DNA from: Rachycentron canadum
Taxonomy: Eukaryota; Chordata; Actinopteri; Carangiformes; Rachycentridae
Direction: 5' to 3'
Assembly (NCBI GenBank): GCA_038496675.1
Contig: CM076660.1
Coordinates: 11,138,019 to 11,202,018, forward strand
DNA: 64,000 bases
Shown: positions 47,031 to 60,794 of the stretch, piece after piece
How the letters are laid out: every line of letters starts with the position of its first letter
How positions within the stretch are numbered: the first letter of the stretch is position 1
The notes under the pieces: generated by a model
What the model was told of the DNA's origin: nothing
The model's input: the letters and a program-made list of their open reading frames with translations, nothing else
Database searches by the model: none
Translations under genes and position numbers: made by a program

Positions 47031-48256
47031 CAGCTCACCGCTACTGATTCTAGTGGCTGTCAATATACAAGCTCTCTTTCTCTTCATCTGTCTCCTTCAC
47101 TTTCCTTCCCCCTGCGCTCCCCTCTTTCTTATTTCCTTTTCTTTCTGCCTCTCTTTTTCACTTTCACATAACAGATTTACCTATCGTGGATTGCTGACCC
47201 ATATTTTTAACACATATTCTTACATTTGGGATCCATTCAGCATTGTGTGCAAATGTTCTGCCTTTTTTTGTTTTCGTTTTTTTCCTTTCTGAGTTCAAGC
47301 GTGAGGTCTTTTCTGTGGAGATGGATGTGTGTTGTATGTATGGCATTGTGTTTGTGTCAGAGTGTGTGTGTGTGTGTGCATGTGTGTGCACGAGAGAGTA
47401 TTCCAATCATCTCTGATTTGCTGGCAAATTGAAAAATCCCCTCCACCCTTGCATCCCGTCATCCCTAGACCCCAACCCAATCAGACCCCACGACCAAACC
47501 CTCCAGCCTGCTGCTTTTATGGATAAATGTGTGTGTGTGTAAGTCTGTGTGTGTGTGTAAGTCTGTGAGTGTGTGTGCGCATTTTGGTGGTGGTGGAAGA
47601 TTCCAGGGGCTAATGTTGGGGAGGATTATCCCCCTCCTTTTCCTCTTTGAAGTGGTGCCCAATGGAACGAATTGCACCGTGCTGTCCCTAATGCACTGGT
47701 GAGCTTTCTCCATTTCTGTACTCCTCTCCTGAGTGCCGCCCCAAACCACCCCCTCCCCTTTCGCCCACATCGCTCATCCAATCAGGGCGCAACGTGTCGA
47801 AACAATGTGTGGCACAGTGATTGGATAGTGTAAGTTAGTGGCTAAATAGTGCTTCATTTTCTTTTTTTTTTTGGCCAGTGTTTTTGAATCAGGTGGAGGT
47901 GTAGGTATGTGTGTGTGTTTAATGACAGTGGTGGTGCTGGAGTGAGTCAGAGGCTGATGGTGTTGAGGAGGATGCCAGTGCAAATCCCTGCACCAGCAGA
48001 AGAAGTCATAGACAGAAGTGCCTTTTAACAAACCACTGCAACGCCACGTGTCATGAACCATAGTTCACACTGAGGCAGATTTATCTATACTGATAAAAAT
48101 ATTAGCCACTTAACTAATGTGCAGGGCTAAATATCATAAAACACGAGCCAGAAAATATACTGTAGAAATTCAATGCAGGCATGTTAGTCTTGTTTAAATC
48201 AAGAAGAAACAAATGAATGGTTGTGTTTATTTATGCCTGTACTTCAGTGTTTACTA

Positions 48257-48278
48257 TTTTTTTTTTTTTTTTTTTTTT
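48257..48278. repeat. Poly(T) run, 22 nt
   Basis: Uninterrupted T stretch about 50 nt before the exon-like block at 48331. Confidence 0.97.
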
Positions 48279-48330
48279 GGTCTTATGTCCACTTAAATGT
48301 TTCATACTATGTTTTATTTTTATTTCCCTA

Positions 48331-48643
48331 GGTCTTCAGGAAGCGTTTGAGATGAGGTTATAGCTTGAGAGGTCTGCAGAGGTTAAGGTGAGCAGGGAGA
48401 GTGTGCTCGAACTGGGTGAAAATAAGTTGGTGCCAAAGAAGAGAAGTGCAGGGTGGAGGCTCTGGCTCTGCAAACACAGGGGTAGAGGAGAAGGACTGCA
48501 CTTTAAGGAGTTTAAGGAAGGCGCTAAAGAATGGAGAAGAGGTGCTGGTGCCCAGGGAGGAGGTGGATGAATCAGGGGAAAATGCCAAGGCTCAGCATGA
48601 GACAGGAGACAGGCGAGAGTCAGAGCTGACGGAGGGAAAGCAG
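48331..48643 (+). other. Exon-like purine-rich block, possible noncoding or UTR exon
   Basis: A T-rich tract ending TTTCCCTAG precedes it, and AAAGCAG|GTGTGA can serve as donor at its end. The block is GC- and purine-rich with little simple repeat, unlike its surroundings. One frame stays open from about 48392 to the end (VEEKDCTLRSLRKALKNGEE), but it does not match JADE2 and has a stop just upstream. It could be an unknown exon, a noncoding-RNA exon or a relic. Confidence 0.25.
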
Positions 48644-51600
48644 GTGTGAAAGAATTCCTTTTCCTTACTCATTTCCTCTTGTATGTTTTCACATCTATAA
48701 TGACTCCAGTCAAACAATTGCAGTTAGTCTTTTCCCTCCTCTTAGTGCATCTGTGCTTCAGCCAAGGCTGGCAAAGTGTCAAATAGCACAGTGTTGTTCT
48801 GTGCCCTACCCTCTGCTCTCACACATTCTCTCACAGTAAAGACTTGGCAGCACACTCAGCCCAGCAGGTCAGCAGTCCCATACCCAGGAGGCCCTCAGAG
48901 CAGAACAGGACAGTACAATTACGAAACAGTCCACTTAAGGAAAGATATGTTTTATGTCACATACAGTATGTTTAATATATCTTCTTTCTCAACTGAGCAC
49001 TCACATGCAAGGAGTGGAGGGTAAAAGAATCGGGATGGTGTGTGATAAATTGTAGGTGTACTTATGGAAAAGAGAGCTGGAGACGAAGAAAAAGCCATGA
49101 TCTGAAAGTGAGACAGCAGGGATATGGAGGGACGTGTATGGACAGTCACGTCGTAGAGTCAAACCTGCAGAGAGGGCAGCATTGGCAACACCTTGAGCCT
49201 TTAGCTGCAGGTTTGGAATCAGCAGGGGTGGCTGAGGACTGATATGTGTCAGGTAAACTCAGCCGGTACACTCTGTGCCGAGGCGAGGGGGTGGAAAGCC
49301 TATCAGCTAGTTTTCCTTGGCTACATGTTACAGTTTCACAGTTTGTTTTCTTTCCGCTAACCCCCCTCGGTGCTCCATTCTGTTTTGAAAAGTGTGTAGA
49401 GGAAGTTTCGAAGCAAAGTAAAGGATGCGGGGGAAATATATGTATATACAACCTTGTAACCAGAAGTCTGCAGGCTTGGACATTCAGTGCAGTGAAAATC
49501 TGGGTAGAGAAAGGATAAAGTGAGGAACTTTACACATCAGAAGAAGTTAAAGACTGAAAAGTTATTGGCAGATGAAGCTTGCTTGTGTCTTTATTATCTC
49601 AGACTGCCAACATCTATGGATTCCCTACAATTTTTGTGGTCTGTGTTGACTCACATCCACAATTCATAAAAGCCAAGATCCACATAACTCCCCAAGGGAA
49701 AACTTCCAACTTCTCCAATTCCTTTTATTTTTTTATTTTTTTTTACCCAAGATTGTTGTTGGAAGGGACCACAGAGAACCATTGGATTCTTCTCCTGACT
49801 AATTTATTTTTCTTAAGTCATCTCTGTTCTACACAATTATCCAAGGAACACATTATTAAGTAAGTCATTTGTCAGTTTTATGGCTTTGACCCTTGTTCGG
49901 TTTACTTCTGGATACATCTGATTTTCATTTACCCTCCCAAGTTCCAACTTTTGGTACCAGCTTTTTTGTCATAATTTTGTTAAATTGCCTGTTGCTTTTA
50001 ATGTGTAGGACAAAAAGCAGAAACAACACTTTTATGAAACTCACACAAAGAAGAAAATACAATTTGTTATAATACATTTACAAAACAGCATTTTGAACAG
50101 AAGTGCAAAATGCTGAGTCCGATCAAACAGACTTATCGTTGCATTAATACTGGAATAAAATGATGCCATCACAACATAAGATGGCACAAGTTGTTAAAGT
50201 GGTACGCAAAAGCACTAATCAGTAATGGACAAATATGTCATAAAAGCATAAAATCACTTTACTTTTTGATTTTATAATCTACACAGAAATCTTCAACATA
50301 ATCTCAGGATGCCTTCTTCTGAATTTAATACCTCAGATTTCTTAATGAGAAATATTAAGACTTATTTATTCAGTTCAATAATAGAGGGAAAAAAAAGAGG
50401 AGCTTCAGTATTGCACCTTTATAAAGTTCATAAAAGAGAAAGGCCAAGGTACCCTAACTTTAATCCCTAATATGGCTCAAGTGCCAAAAACTCTGTATCC
50501 TATGCTTCCCATAATGCAACTCAATAGCATCTTTTCATTAGACCCTCGCTGCGTGGTTAGTGCCCATGTCCCTATAACTAGTAAAGTGAATTTCAGTTAT
50601 AAAATCGATGGACTGTCCCAAACATGAAGTGAAATCACAGAAATTACCTTCAGATATCAGAAGGTTAATCTTCTCATCTGTAAAGGGCAGCTGTGGATGA
50701 GATTGTTACCATGTTTGTTTGGACAGTATAAATGTACTTTATGACTTTTCCTTCTATCTTCAAAACCATCCCTCTTTTTTTAGCTGGCACAAACAGTTCA
50801 GTTGAAGAACGGACAACAAAGAGTGACGAATGAGGGAGAGAGTTGCGGGTGGGGAGAGATATATTTTTTTAGGTAATTTCTTGTTATTGCATTCATTTGA
50901 TTGTTTTAGATGTAGCTTCATGCAGGCTCTTGACATCCTTTCACCCCCTCCCGCACTATATATGCAGCATGAAACCATCTCAAGTGAAACACCATGTTAG
51001 GTAAGGTCAGAGGGCAAGGACATGTAAAGAGCCACACACAGTCTCTAGTGCTGTGCCTGCTTGGTTACAAGATATACATAATCGCCCACATGAAAACTGA
51101 CAGAGGTGTGCACCACTTAAATACACACCCTCTTACACCTACACACTTATAAACACATAGCTGTGGGGGTGTGGAGTGGGGGGGGGATGTCTAGCTGCGG
51201 GCCAGACGGGCCAAGTCATGCAGCAGACAGACCCACCCTGTTGGATCAGCATCAACCTGGCTCCCCACACACAGCTCTGCTCCAAACCTAATACTGGCTC
51301 ACTACACACAATCCCTTGTTCTTAGGCTGCTGTCTGTTTCCAGGATGCTTCAAGGTACTAAGAAAGATCCGAGAACAGGGTGTTTTCTGTCCACCAGCAA
51401 CGGTTACTGTTATATCTCAAGCAACTATAAGTGTTTTACCAGCCACCCAGGTCTCATTTCTAGATTCAGGAAAGACCTGGAGATCATGGCTTGCTCCCAA
51501 AGTGACCAGCAGAGTAACATAGACTCCTGAGGGAAGCAGTCTGGTTCTTGCCGTAGTTTTACGAGCTCCCTACTACCAGAATTTTGGCCTGCGTTTGCGC

Positions 51601-52639
51601 TTGCGCTTGCTGATGGATTCTCCAGCGACACTTCCCAGACATCAAAAAACTCAATTGATGGGATATAGTTTTTGAGGAATGATCAAACACAACACATCGC
51701 TTGCTTTGTCTGAGCTCATTCAGAGGAGCCCAGCTGTGAACTAACTGTACTAATCCAGGGGGATTTAGTGACACTTTTGATATTATGAGGTTCATTTCAT
51801 ATTGTAAATCAAACAAATTAGGGTTAACAATATCAGGACTGCTTTGTGTTTTTGTTTATGTGATCACAGGTGGGAGCTGTTTCTATGACTTGGTTTTGCT
51901 TATTTACTAGCATCTCGTCAGGTGAGAGCTTCCCCACCCACCAAGGTCAAGAATTATTGTTGAGACCTATTACTGTGTTTAGTTATTGATAGATAAATTG
52001 CATCCTCATGGGGTAAAATGTAATTTAAACGACTGAAAAACCAATTTCCTATATTTTGATTTCAAGTATTGTTCTCCTGTTGTTCACTCATTCAAATTCA
52101 CAATCTTGGACTTTTAGTCAAAACAATGTGTCCTTTGATCATGAAGCAATCTCACCAACATACACCACATGCACATTACATTTAAGAAAATAAGGCAAAA
52201 TTAATTCAAATTTTAAGTTGAAATTTTGCCCAGTTTAGATGCATTTTTGTGAAATGAACACTTAAACTGCCTGCAATGCAATATTGCTGTTTTTTAGCTC
52301 CATTAAAGCTAAATATGGTTTGAAGGCACAGTAGCATACTGTATAGGGCCAGAGTGAATTAAGTTTAGAATAAAAAACATATTTGTCTGTAATATAAAAT
52401 ACTGGTAAAAGGATAAGAAAGACTGTATAGCAAATTAGTTTGATAATAACCGAAACTATTAAAAAAAAAAAAAAATTACGATATAAATGCATAATGAAAA
52501 AGAGTCAGTTGGGAATAAGAGGCAAGGTTAAGAAGGAAACATTACAGGCAATGACCACTTACTGCAAAAAGGTCAGACTACTGAGAAAACACACACCTTT
52601 ATACTTCAGTTTGACAGCTTGAGACATGGGACAGAATTT

Positions 52640-52920
52640 TACATTGCATAGCCAAGAGTGTAAAAGTTCACTAATACAACCAGGAGTCAATCCATGAAGT
52701 TTTAAAAGGTTAAAAATAATAAGCAAAAGTCTTCAATTCTAAAATCCATTGTAAATGTGAAAACACTCCTGTGCACCCTTCTTTGATCTGCTGAGGAATC
52801 TGACTGCATCATTATGTATGAGCTGAAGGCTCAGAACAGGCTTTACACCTTCAGGTAGCCTCCAGCTCCATTCACCATGCTAGAAACCGCCTGTTCACTG
52901 CTGTTTAAAATGCTACATGC
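52640..52920 (+). mobile_element. Fish LINE-derived 3' region relic
   Basis: The order 'AAAAATAATAAGCAAAAGTC, TTCAATTCTAAAATCCATTG, TAAATGTGAAAACACTCCTG, TGAGCTGAAGGCT' follows the fish repeat I know as '..ttaaaatcaattctaaa..tggatcagctgaaggc..'. It is decayed. A second copy is at 63300-63900. Confidence 0.4.
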
Positions 52921-55057
52921 TAAGCTTGACTGTGTAACACAGCCCTAAGGCGTCAAAGCTTACTGAGAGCTGTTCCTTTGGCTCCAGCCTTCGCTAATGC
53001 TCTGCCACAAGGTCACTGAGCTGCCTTCCAGGGCAGAAAGAGAGATCAGAAACACTTAATTATGCCAGTGTCAATGAAAGTATGTGTATTTTGGATGTAT
53101 TGGTGGAGAACCAGTATTTTGATTATACTGGTGCAGCTTAGAGATTCTCAAAACCAACATGTTGGGTCTTAACAAAACATTGGAGAAGGTTTCAGCCAAT
53201 CAGACTTGTCCTGCTCAAATCAAAACCTCTAGTATAATGCAATATGTGTAATGTAATATTATCTACCAAACCTGTCCTGGTCGATGCTGTTACAGCTTTT
53301 ACACAGCTGCTGTTGTATGTTTCTGGTGTTTTTCTGTTGTCCGGTCCACTCACATTTTAATGTGTAACAGCAGCTGAGAGTTCAGAAAGTGGAAAGTACG
53401 AATCAGATCCTGTTTACAGGTCTTGGGGAGTGTGAAAAATATTTTACAAAGATTTTTGTGGCTCCAGAGAGAGTTTGATAAATGTCCTCAAGTGATGTCA
53501 CTTGATCCAGTGTCGTTTTGGTGTACAAGTGAGAAAGTGAAAAAATTCTGGGGGTGGGCAGAGAGAAAGAAATGAGCTAAGCAGACCTCTGTAGCCCGCA
53601 CCTCACCTCTGCTTGAGGCTGCATTAGACGCTACAAGCATAAAGCGCTGAGTTGCAGGTGTTGTGTTGCATTGTGTGTAAACTAGTTTTTGACAGTGTTA
53701 AAAGACTGTAGTGCTACTTCACTGCAGTCCTCTTTCAAGGTGTTGAATGATTTGTCACTCAGTAGCTACTGCCTCCTTGAGACTTAAAGACTGTGGCCAG
53801 ATCCTCTGACAGTCTAGCCACTTAAGAGAGTCCATAGGGATGCCTCTGGCTGTCCCCATTGATTTAGCTGTGTCCTTCCTTGTCTTAAGTCTGTGGAGGA
53901 GTCTTATCTTCCACTGCTTGTACCACTAGCCCAGACTGCTTTCCCTGCACCTCTGCTCCGTGTAGAACCATTGATTTTTAATGTAAGTGCCAATTCGGGT
54001 TTCCTGTATCCTGTGGGTTTTATGATTCTTTTACACAGAATAAGGTCATGGTCCCTCCATCTGCTCATTGTTGTATTTGATGAGCTTTGAGATGCTCAGT
54101 CAGAACCTCTGTGGGATTTTAAGAGGACTTTGAATTTATTTTGAGAGGTATTGTTAGGTCCACTATTTCAAGGGTGAGCTTTTGCATTACACAAAATACA
54201 CTATTTTTGATGTCCTCCCCTTATGCTACTTCTGGAATATGTATTATGTACATATTCAGGACTTTTTAAAGAGTAACGTGAAACTTTTTCTTGAACTCTT
54301 GGGAAACAAAGCATCTGTGGACTGACTCCGTCTTCTTTTCTACTTTTATTTTTAGTCAGAGTGATATTTCCCTGACATTTTCCGCCTGGCTGCTACAACC
54401 CAGTGGCCAATCTTTTCCAGCAAGAGCAAAAGGCCAGGCCATGCAGCCTTTTATCCCAGCTAAATGACGTGGTAGGCCAACTTCAACTGTGCCCCTCAAT
54501 GGCAGCCGTTAAGACTTCTCGATAGTAACAATGAAACTCCTGAATGACTTCAACTCTCCACCCACCTCCTATCACTCTGCCTCTAACATTTTTGGCATCT
54601 CTTAACTTTTTTTGATAACATCTTTGTCCTGACTGCCTGGGTCATTTTTTTCAATCCATTCCTGCATTCATTCTCTTCTTTCCCTTCTTCTTTTTCTCTT
54701 TTTGTTTTATAGCCTAATTTTTTTCTATTTTATCACTTTCTCTCTATTCATCTGCGTCTTTTTTCATTTCATTAATGAAAATAACTTCAATATTCTCACC
54801 TTGTTTTACTTTCTCTTAGGTTTTTTTTTTTCTCCTTCATCCCTCTATTTCTCTCTGTAATTCCTCCTCCTCTCTGCCTCTGTCTCCCTGGATATCCTCA
54901 CCATCCTGGTGCCTGTCTGATATGAGTTCTGTTGGATGAAATAAATATGAGGCTGGAGAGGTATAAATATTTATGGCTGCTCCGGCTGTATAATTCTGCA
55001 TGGCACTGTGTTGTTGCACTGTGTGCATGTGTGTGTGCGTGCTTGTATACATGTAAG

Positions 55058-55060
<3 letters not shown>

Positions 55061-55106
<46 letters not shown>
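55061..55106. repeat. (TG)23 microsatellite
   Basis: Perfect TG repeats, with an (AC)16 tract facing it at 55231-55263 and CA-rich sequence on to about 55510. Confidence 0.98.
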
Positions 55107-55107
<1 letters not shown>

Positions 55108-55227
55108 TATATGTTTTCAGACCCTTGGCCAGTGCAGGTGTCAAGGCTACTGCAGGGATAAATAATTCACATGAAGTTAAACCTTAAATGCGCATCATTT
55201 TGATAAGACAATAAAAGCTGCATGACA

Positions 55228-55230
<3 letters not shown>

Positions 55231-55263
<33 letters not shown>
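55231..55263. repeat. (CA)16 microsatellite
   Basis: With 55061-55106 it forms complementary TG and CA arms about 125 nt apart, able to pair in a transcript. Confidence 0.98.
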
Positions 55264-55267
<4 letters not shown>

Positions 55268-56261
55268 ATAAGCATACACCACCTGGCACTGGGCATATGT
55301 GCCCTTACACATGTAGAAATAAATGCATGCTAGTGCTCATCCCCCTACACACACGTCTGACACACATCATGTCATACAGTAACCACGCATGAAAACACAC
55401 TCACCCTTGTGTAAATGTGTATTCATGAAATTAAATGCACACATTGACACACACTGATAAGTTTACACACAACCTTAATACACAATTATAGTTAAACACA
55501 CCCACATGCACAAGCCTAGCAATCCATCCATCCAACCATAAACTAAACACAGTTACTAAGAAAAAAACAATATTAGGTATATTTCCGCTGTTGGTGCCTA
55601 CTGTGTTTATGCACACGTCCATACTTGTGTGTAGTTAAGGTTACCACTCAAGTCTATTTCTAGTGGTTTGCTTGCATGAACGTTGTGTACCTTTGTGGTA
55701 CATAACATTCATGCGGCGAGTGTTTGCTCATGCCAGCCATGTCTCTCACAACACACTCACATACTCACTCACACTACAGACTAACTACCTGCATTACACA
55801 CAGATAAGGCCGCGTCAATAAATAATGAGAGTGATACTAGGGCCTCCCCAGTTGACCCAGGACTTTAATATTTTACGTTGGGGTCTCGGTACCAGCCAGC
55901 ACACTGCCGCAGCTCAACCGTAAAATCTCACTTCACAGAACTCGATGGCAAGTGCCGCCCTCTAAGGCCCAATTTAATAACATCCTCTGAGAGCCTGTCA
56001 GTGCAGTCAACTCAAATACCGCTTTTTGTTTTATCCTTTATGTATAAGATTTAAAGCTATTGTACAAAATCTTTAAGTACAGATCCTTTACGGAAATAGG
56101 ATTCATGTTTAAGCTTTGGGTGCTAAATTGACATGAGCATGAAACTGTGAGTTTTGAACTAGACCAACTTATATGCATTTTTTTACAGTCATTAAATTAA
56201 CCTACACTACCTGCAAAGCCATATTACTCTGTTAGAGCCATATAAAACCATTACAGTTTTT

Positions 56262-56700
56262 AAAGGTCCCATATTTTACACTTTTTTGTGTTTAATTTGT
56301 TTTAATATCCATAAGAACATTATATTTGTGGTTTTAACTAAAAACCATTTCAATGTAGTTTTACATCTCCTCTCTCAGGCTTCTCTCTCCAGCTTTAGTA
56401 ACAACAGGTGAGTAAACCAATCAGAAAAGAGGCTCTGAGACCCTCTCCTGATAGGCTGACTGAGTCTTTCTTCAATCTGACTGATGAACAGTGGGTCCTG
56501 GTGGGCTGGGCTTTGTTGTGACATCACAAGGTTACAGAAGTCCTGATGGATTGTTTTAAGGCTCAGTTTCTGAAAACAGGCTGTGCATGCCTTTGTGGAC
56601 TGAGCACTTTGATACTTTAGCACTATTAGTAAAGAACCTAGACCTGCTTTATAATCAAAGAACACACGGACATCTACCTTCATACTATGTGCTACCTTTA
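56262..56700. mobile_element. Probable dispersed fish repeat (AAAGGTCCCATATT type)
   Basis: It starts TTTTTAAAGGTCCCATATTTTAC and contains CCAATCAGAAAAGAGGCTCT and GGGCTTTGTTGTGACATCAC, features of an abundant fish repeat class. No clear inverted end was found. Confidence 0.4.
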
Positions 56701-58000
56701 CGGTACAGTAACATACTTTATAGGACTAAACCGAAATAGGTTTTCAAACATCTAATAATTTGGTTCTGCACCTTAATATGATCTACTGATACTTGATTTT
56801 TACATCAGTTTGTTACAAAGAGGTTTGCGCACCAGATTTATTGGCCAGAGATTTCCCAGTAACTACACCTGCTGGATATCAGTGCATTGTCATGGTCATT
56901 ATTTCAACACAAACGAATGAACTGCAAAAACAGAATCAACTAAAAGCAAGATGGTTTTGAAATACACTTCATGTTGCAATCCAATGGTGGCGTTAACCAC
57001 AGAGACAGCAGAGAAACTAAAGGGAAATTTTGCTGATGTTTCGATGCTGTAGATCCGGTTTCAGACAAGGCAAAATGTCCACTGGAGGAGTCCACAAGTC
57101 TTTGTTTCAAAATGTCATCTCTCAGATCTATTTATCTAAGTTTGCTGTGTGTTTTTTGTGTGTATTTGTTGTTGTCTACATGGTACACAAATGAACTTCT
57201 GCCTCCACAAAGTTTGGAGTGAAAGTCAAAATTTCAGGCAGGGTCATACAGGCAAGACATAGAATTTATTAGATTTGGACATGGAATCTGTATCCACTGA
57301 GCTGCTGTCATTGTATTTTTTAGTAAAACTTTGTAGTCCAGTACTCAATTTGTTTACCCTGAGTCTGTTTGTCTGTCACCAGGTTTATGTAAAAAGAACA
57401 CAACTGATTTGCATAATAATTTGATGCAAATCAAGATAATAATCTGCATCTAACTTTCTACTTTGCCATTATAGTCAAGTACACACTGTGTCCAGTTTAA
57501 AGATGAAATGACTTTATTACATTGCCAACATAGTTCAGTGATGTTAACGTGGTTGCTTATGGTACATTTTAGTGTTTTTGTGAGCAATTTTACGATCTGC
57601 TATGTAAACAATCTCTTGAAAAGGTATCTATTGGAGGCAGGGTCTTTATGGGTGCAACATCAGGCATTTGTAAGATGGTTTAGAGTTTTTATATTGAGAG
57701 TCGTGCACATTGAGATTTTTTTCAGTTAGCTTAAGAGGACAGATTGTAATCATACAATGTGCAACAGAGCGGATTTCTAGTTTCAGTTGTCAGTACGGAG
57801 GCATAAAGCCAGGCACTTGTGGTTTCCAGTATTTTTGCATGTTTGCATGTTTTTTGTGCCCTCATTTATGTTTTTTTAATGTAGATGAAAGAATTTGATA
57901 ACCTTTTCACCTTCCAGACAGTTTGATTTCAATAACTGAAGTGAAAACAGATACCGAAAAACAAAAACATCTTAAACAAACTTAAATCTGATTGCAGTTG

Positions 58001-58408
58001 CTAACACCCTCTGCACACAATTGTTGCAACAGTTTTACGTCTTGATAAGCTCTTACCAAAGTTGCTGCAAACTACCAGCCTTCTTTGACTTTGGTTCAGT
58101 ACTTCTCTTATGACAGTGTCCAGGAGTATTTCACACTTTTCTCTTGTTCTTTGATTGGCAGTTTGAGTCTCAATTTGTTCTCTCTTTGCTGCCCCTGAGG
58201 GTATGATATTACCAATTATAGGATCTAAATAAAAAGTGTGATCTAAAAAAACAAACAAAAAAAAAACATGATTCACTTCTAACTCAGTGAAGCGGGGGTC
58301 CAAAGTATGAGTCCTTGGTCTTTGTTTTAAATGAAAGACACATTTAAGACTCTTTCTCTGTGGAGTTCTCTCTGGCTTCTTCAGTTCACTCCCAGAGTCC
58401 TTAGACAT
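58001..58408 (-). other. Unassigned 135-codon open frame on the minus strand
   Basis: Starts with ATG at 58408 and runs to 58001. Basic and Ser-rich N-terminal part (MSKDSGSELKKPERTPQRKS), a Phe-rich segment over an A-rich tract, and a basic C terminus. I recognise no domain. It abuts the dispersed repeat at 58424, so a repeat origin is possible. Confidence 0.2.
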
Positions 58409-58423
58409 GCAGGTTTCGGTTAA

Positions 58424-58615
58424 TTGGTGACACTAAAGTGTCACTTTAGGCGTGAATGTAAGCAGGAATGTTTTTTTGTCTATATTTGTCGGCCCTGTGA
58501 TAGGCTGACAACCTGTCCAGGATGTACTCCACACTTGCCCGACGTCAGCTGGGATAGGCGCCCCCACACTCCCGACCCGCGACCCTGCATGGATAAGCAC
58601 TACAGATAATCGGTT
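58424..58615 (+). mobile_element. Fish dispersed repeat (GATAGGCTGACAACCTGTCC type)
   Basis: Landmarks in order: GGTTAATTGGTGACACTAAA, GGCGTGAATGTAAGCAGGAA, GATAGGCTGACAACCTGTCC, AGGATGTACTCCACACTTGC, TCAGCTGGGATAGGCGCCCC and GCGACCCTGCATGGATAAGC. This is one of the commonest interspersed repeats in fish genomes. Confidence 0.8.
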
Positions 58616-59983
58616 TAAGTACCTGATCACACTTTGCTATTGAGAAATAATCAGGTTTTTCAGGACGGAACAAGATATTTTCCTCACTTGTTTGTTACAG
58701 TTTTACACTAGAAAACATATTTCAACATATCATTACAAAAGACTCCTTACGTTGGTTCTTACTTTTCAACATCACACTCTGATAAAGGTTTATGTTAAAA
58801 ACAAAGTAAAACTTCCTCAGATCTTTATCCGCTGAACTCAAATAATCACTGTCAGATCTGTGTGGTCACAGGACCCCTCGTTTCAACTCTTGCCATGTCA
58901 CTTCATAAAAATTCTTTTGCTTGGACAAATATATTCAAAACATCATTCATTCTGGAAACATGATAAAACAGCAGCAATGGAGTTCATCCTCTGAAAGACA
59001 CATTTATCTCAGGTGAGAAGTCATGGGAAGCTAAAAGAAGTAATAAGTGTTGACACTGATGTGAGCAGACTGTTTAAGACCAGTGATTTAATATGATCAA
59101 CTGCTTAAGTTGCTTTTATGGACATAGTTGACCAAAGAAGCTGCCAGCATATCTGCCTCGGCCAACCTGAGCTGCTCTTTTTCAGCAGGGAAGCTTGTCC
59201 ACAGTCTGTAAATCCAGAGTACAATAAATTGAAACTAATTGGAAGATTACAGTCAGCTGGGTCCACCCTGTTAGCGCCCAAAATCCATCACTTTCCTAAC
59301 TCAGTTTCACCTTAGAGCTGTGAACACAATTTAGCAGAGGTTCCCTGATGCTATAATTTTGTCCCAGCCAGCCTCTCAAACCATTATGGAATAAAGTTTC
59401 CCTGCTGAACACCCTGTAGCATCTGCAAACAAATTCCTCAGACCAACACTTACCCCTGGCTGGCCAGGCAATAAAACATAGCCAATTAGGCTTTACTCCT
59501 TGCTGCGTGAAGCCTTTCTCCTGCTGCTGAGTGTGATTCTAGTCTGAATAACTTCCTCCCTGATTTTGCCCCCTGAGAAGATGTGGGGATAGAGAGAAAC
59601 CACTCTTCACTACCTGCCAAATAGTGGGATGCTGTCTCCAGAGGTAGCACTAGCACATCTGTTTGTTGATGTAGATGTACCGAGTATTATCTCTTGTTGA
59701 AATGGCACTCAACCTCTGGTCTTGATTTCTGTACACTGTAAGAGACTGTTTGTTTTGCATCTGTCCTACTGCTAGTTCAATATGTAAGAGCTTCCTCTAG
59801 GCTCTGTGCACATTTACAAAAGATTCTGCCTAAAATGATTTGAATTATTAAGACTCCAAAGAAGTCAGAACATGCAGGATAACATGAACAGATGCAAAAA
59901 TGAAGAGACAGACAATGTCCAGCTGACAGCAGCAGCCCATGTTAAACCCTTGTGGGAAGATTTCAGAACTGAGCTATGACCAA

Positions 59984-60025
59984 CTTTTTTTAGATACTTT
60001 ATTTATCCCTATGGAAATTAATGTA
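59984..60025 (+). mobile_element. LINE 3'-tail relic
   Basis: TTTTTAGATACTTTATTTAT followed by CCCTATGGAAATT matches the fish 'agatactttattgatcccnnggggaaatt' tail. Confidence 0.55.
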
Positions 60026-60734
60026 TAGTGTGGAGCTGAAGTATAGTGGTGTATTTCTCCTGTTTGTAGATAAGGACAAACAAGAGAAATACTCATTGTA
60101 GATGTATAGCGTAATGAAGAAAATACATCAGCAATATGATGTGTGTATAAAAATGATAAAGCACAAGCCAACAACAAAGCACACGCACCTGAATACAGCA
60201 AAGATGACACCCAAACCCACCTGCCGCCACTGCCACCCAGAGTTGAAGCATCAGGTAGATGCAACAGACTCTGCGTCGACGATGAAAATCTTGCCTTGGG
60301 GACAGTGCTATTCTAATGCGTTTATGGCAAATATAGATAAACATTATTTAGTACAACAGTAATTGTGAGCAAAGTGCTGCTGGCCACCAATAGAAGACTA
60401 TTCTCATGCTGTACAGTACTGGGGATTCCTTAAGGAGCTGTGGCACGAAGGATTAGACATTTCCAAAAGCTCAGACCAGTCTCTTCTTTAATCCTTTCAG
60501 GGCTTATGCATGCTGCATACAAGACGGCCGATCCATGCTGTCTGGATACATTGTCAAGTGAGATTTTGGAGACAATTTAATCCCCCCCCAAATCCTGTTT
60601 TGTTTGCTGACATGAAACAGTTTGTCCAATAAAACCTCAAGTAATAAGGTTTTCATAACCGGGATTTGATCTTTAAATATTTGCTATTAGACATGGTGTG
60701 GAGTGTACACTGCTTTTCTCTCATTTTAATTAAA

Positions 60735-60738
60735 GTGT

Positions 60739-60783
<45 letters not shown>

Positions 60784-60794
60784 CGCGCGCATGC
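60735..60794. repeat. GT microsatellite passing into a GC-alternating tract
   Basis: GT repeats to 60776, then GCGCGCACGCGCGCATGC; alternation is perfect from 60744 to 60794. Confidence 0.97.
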
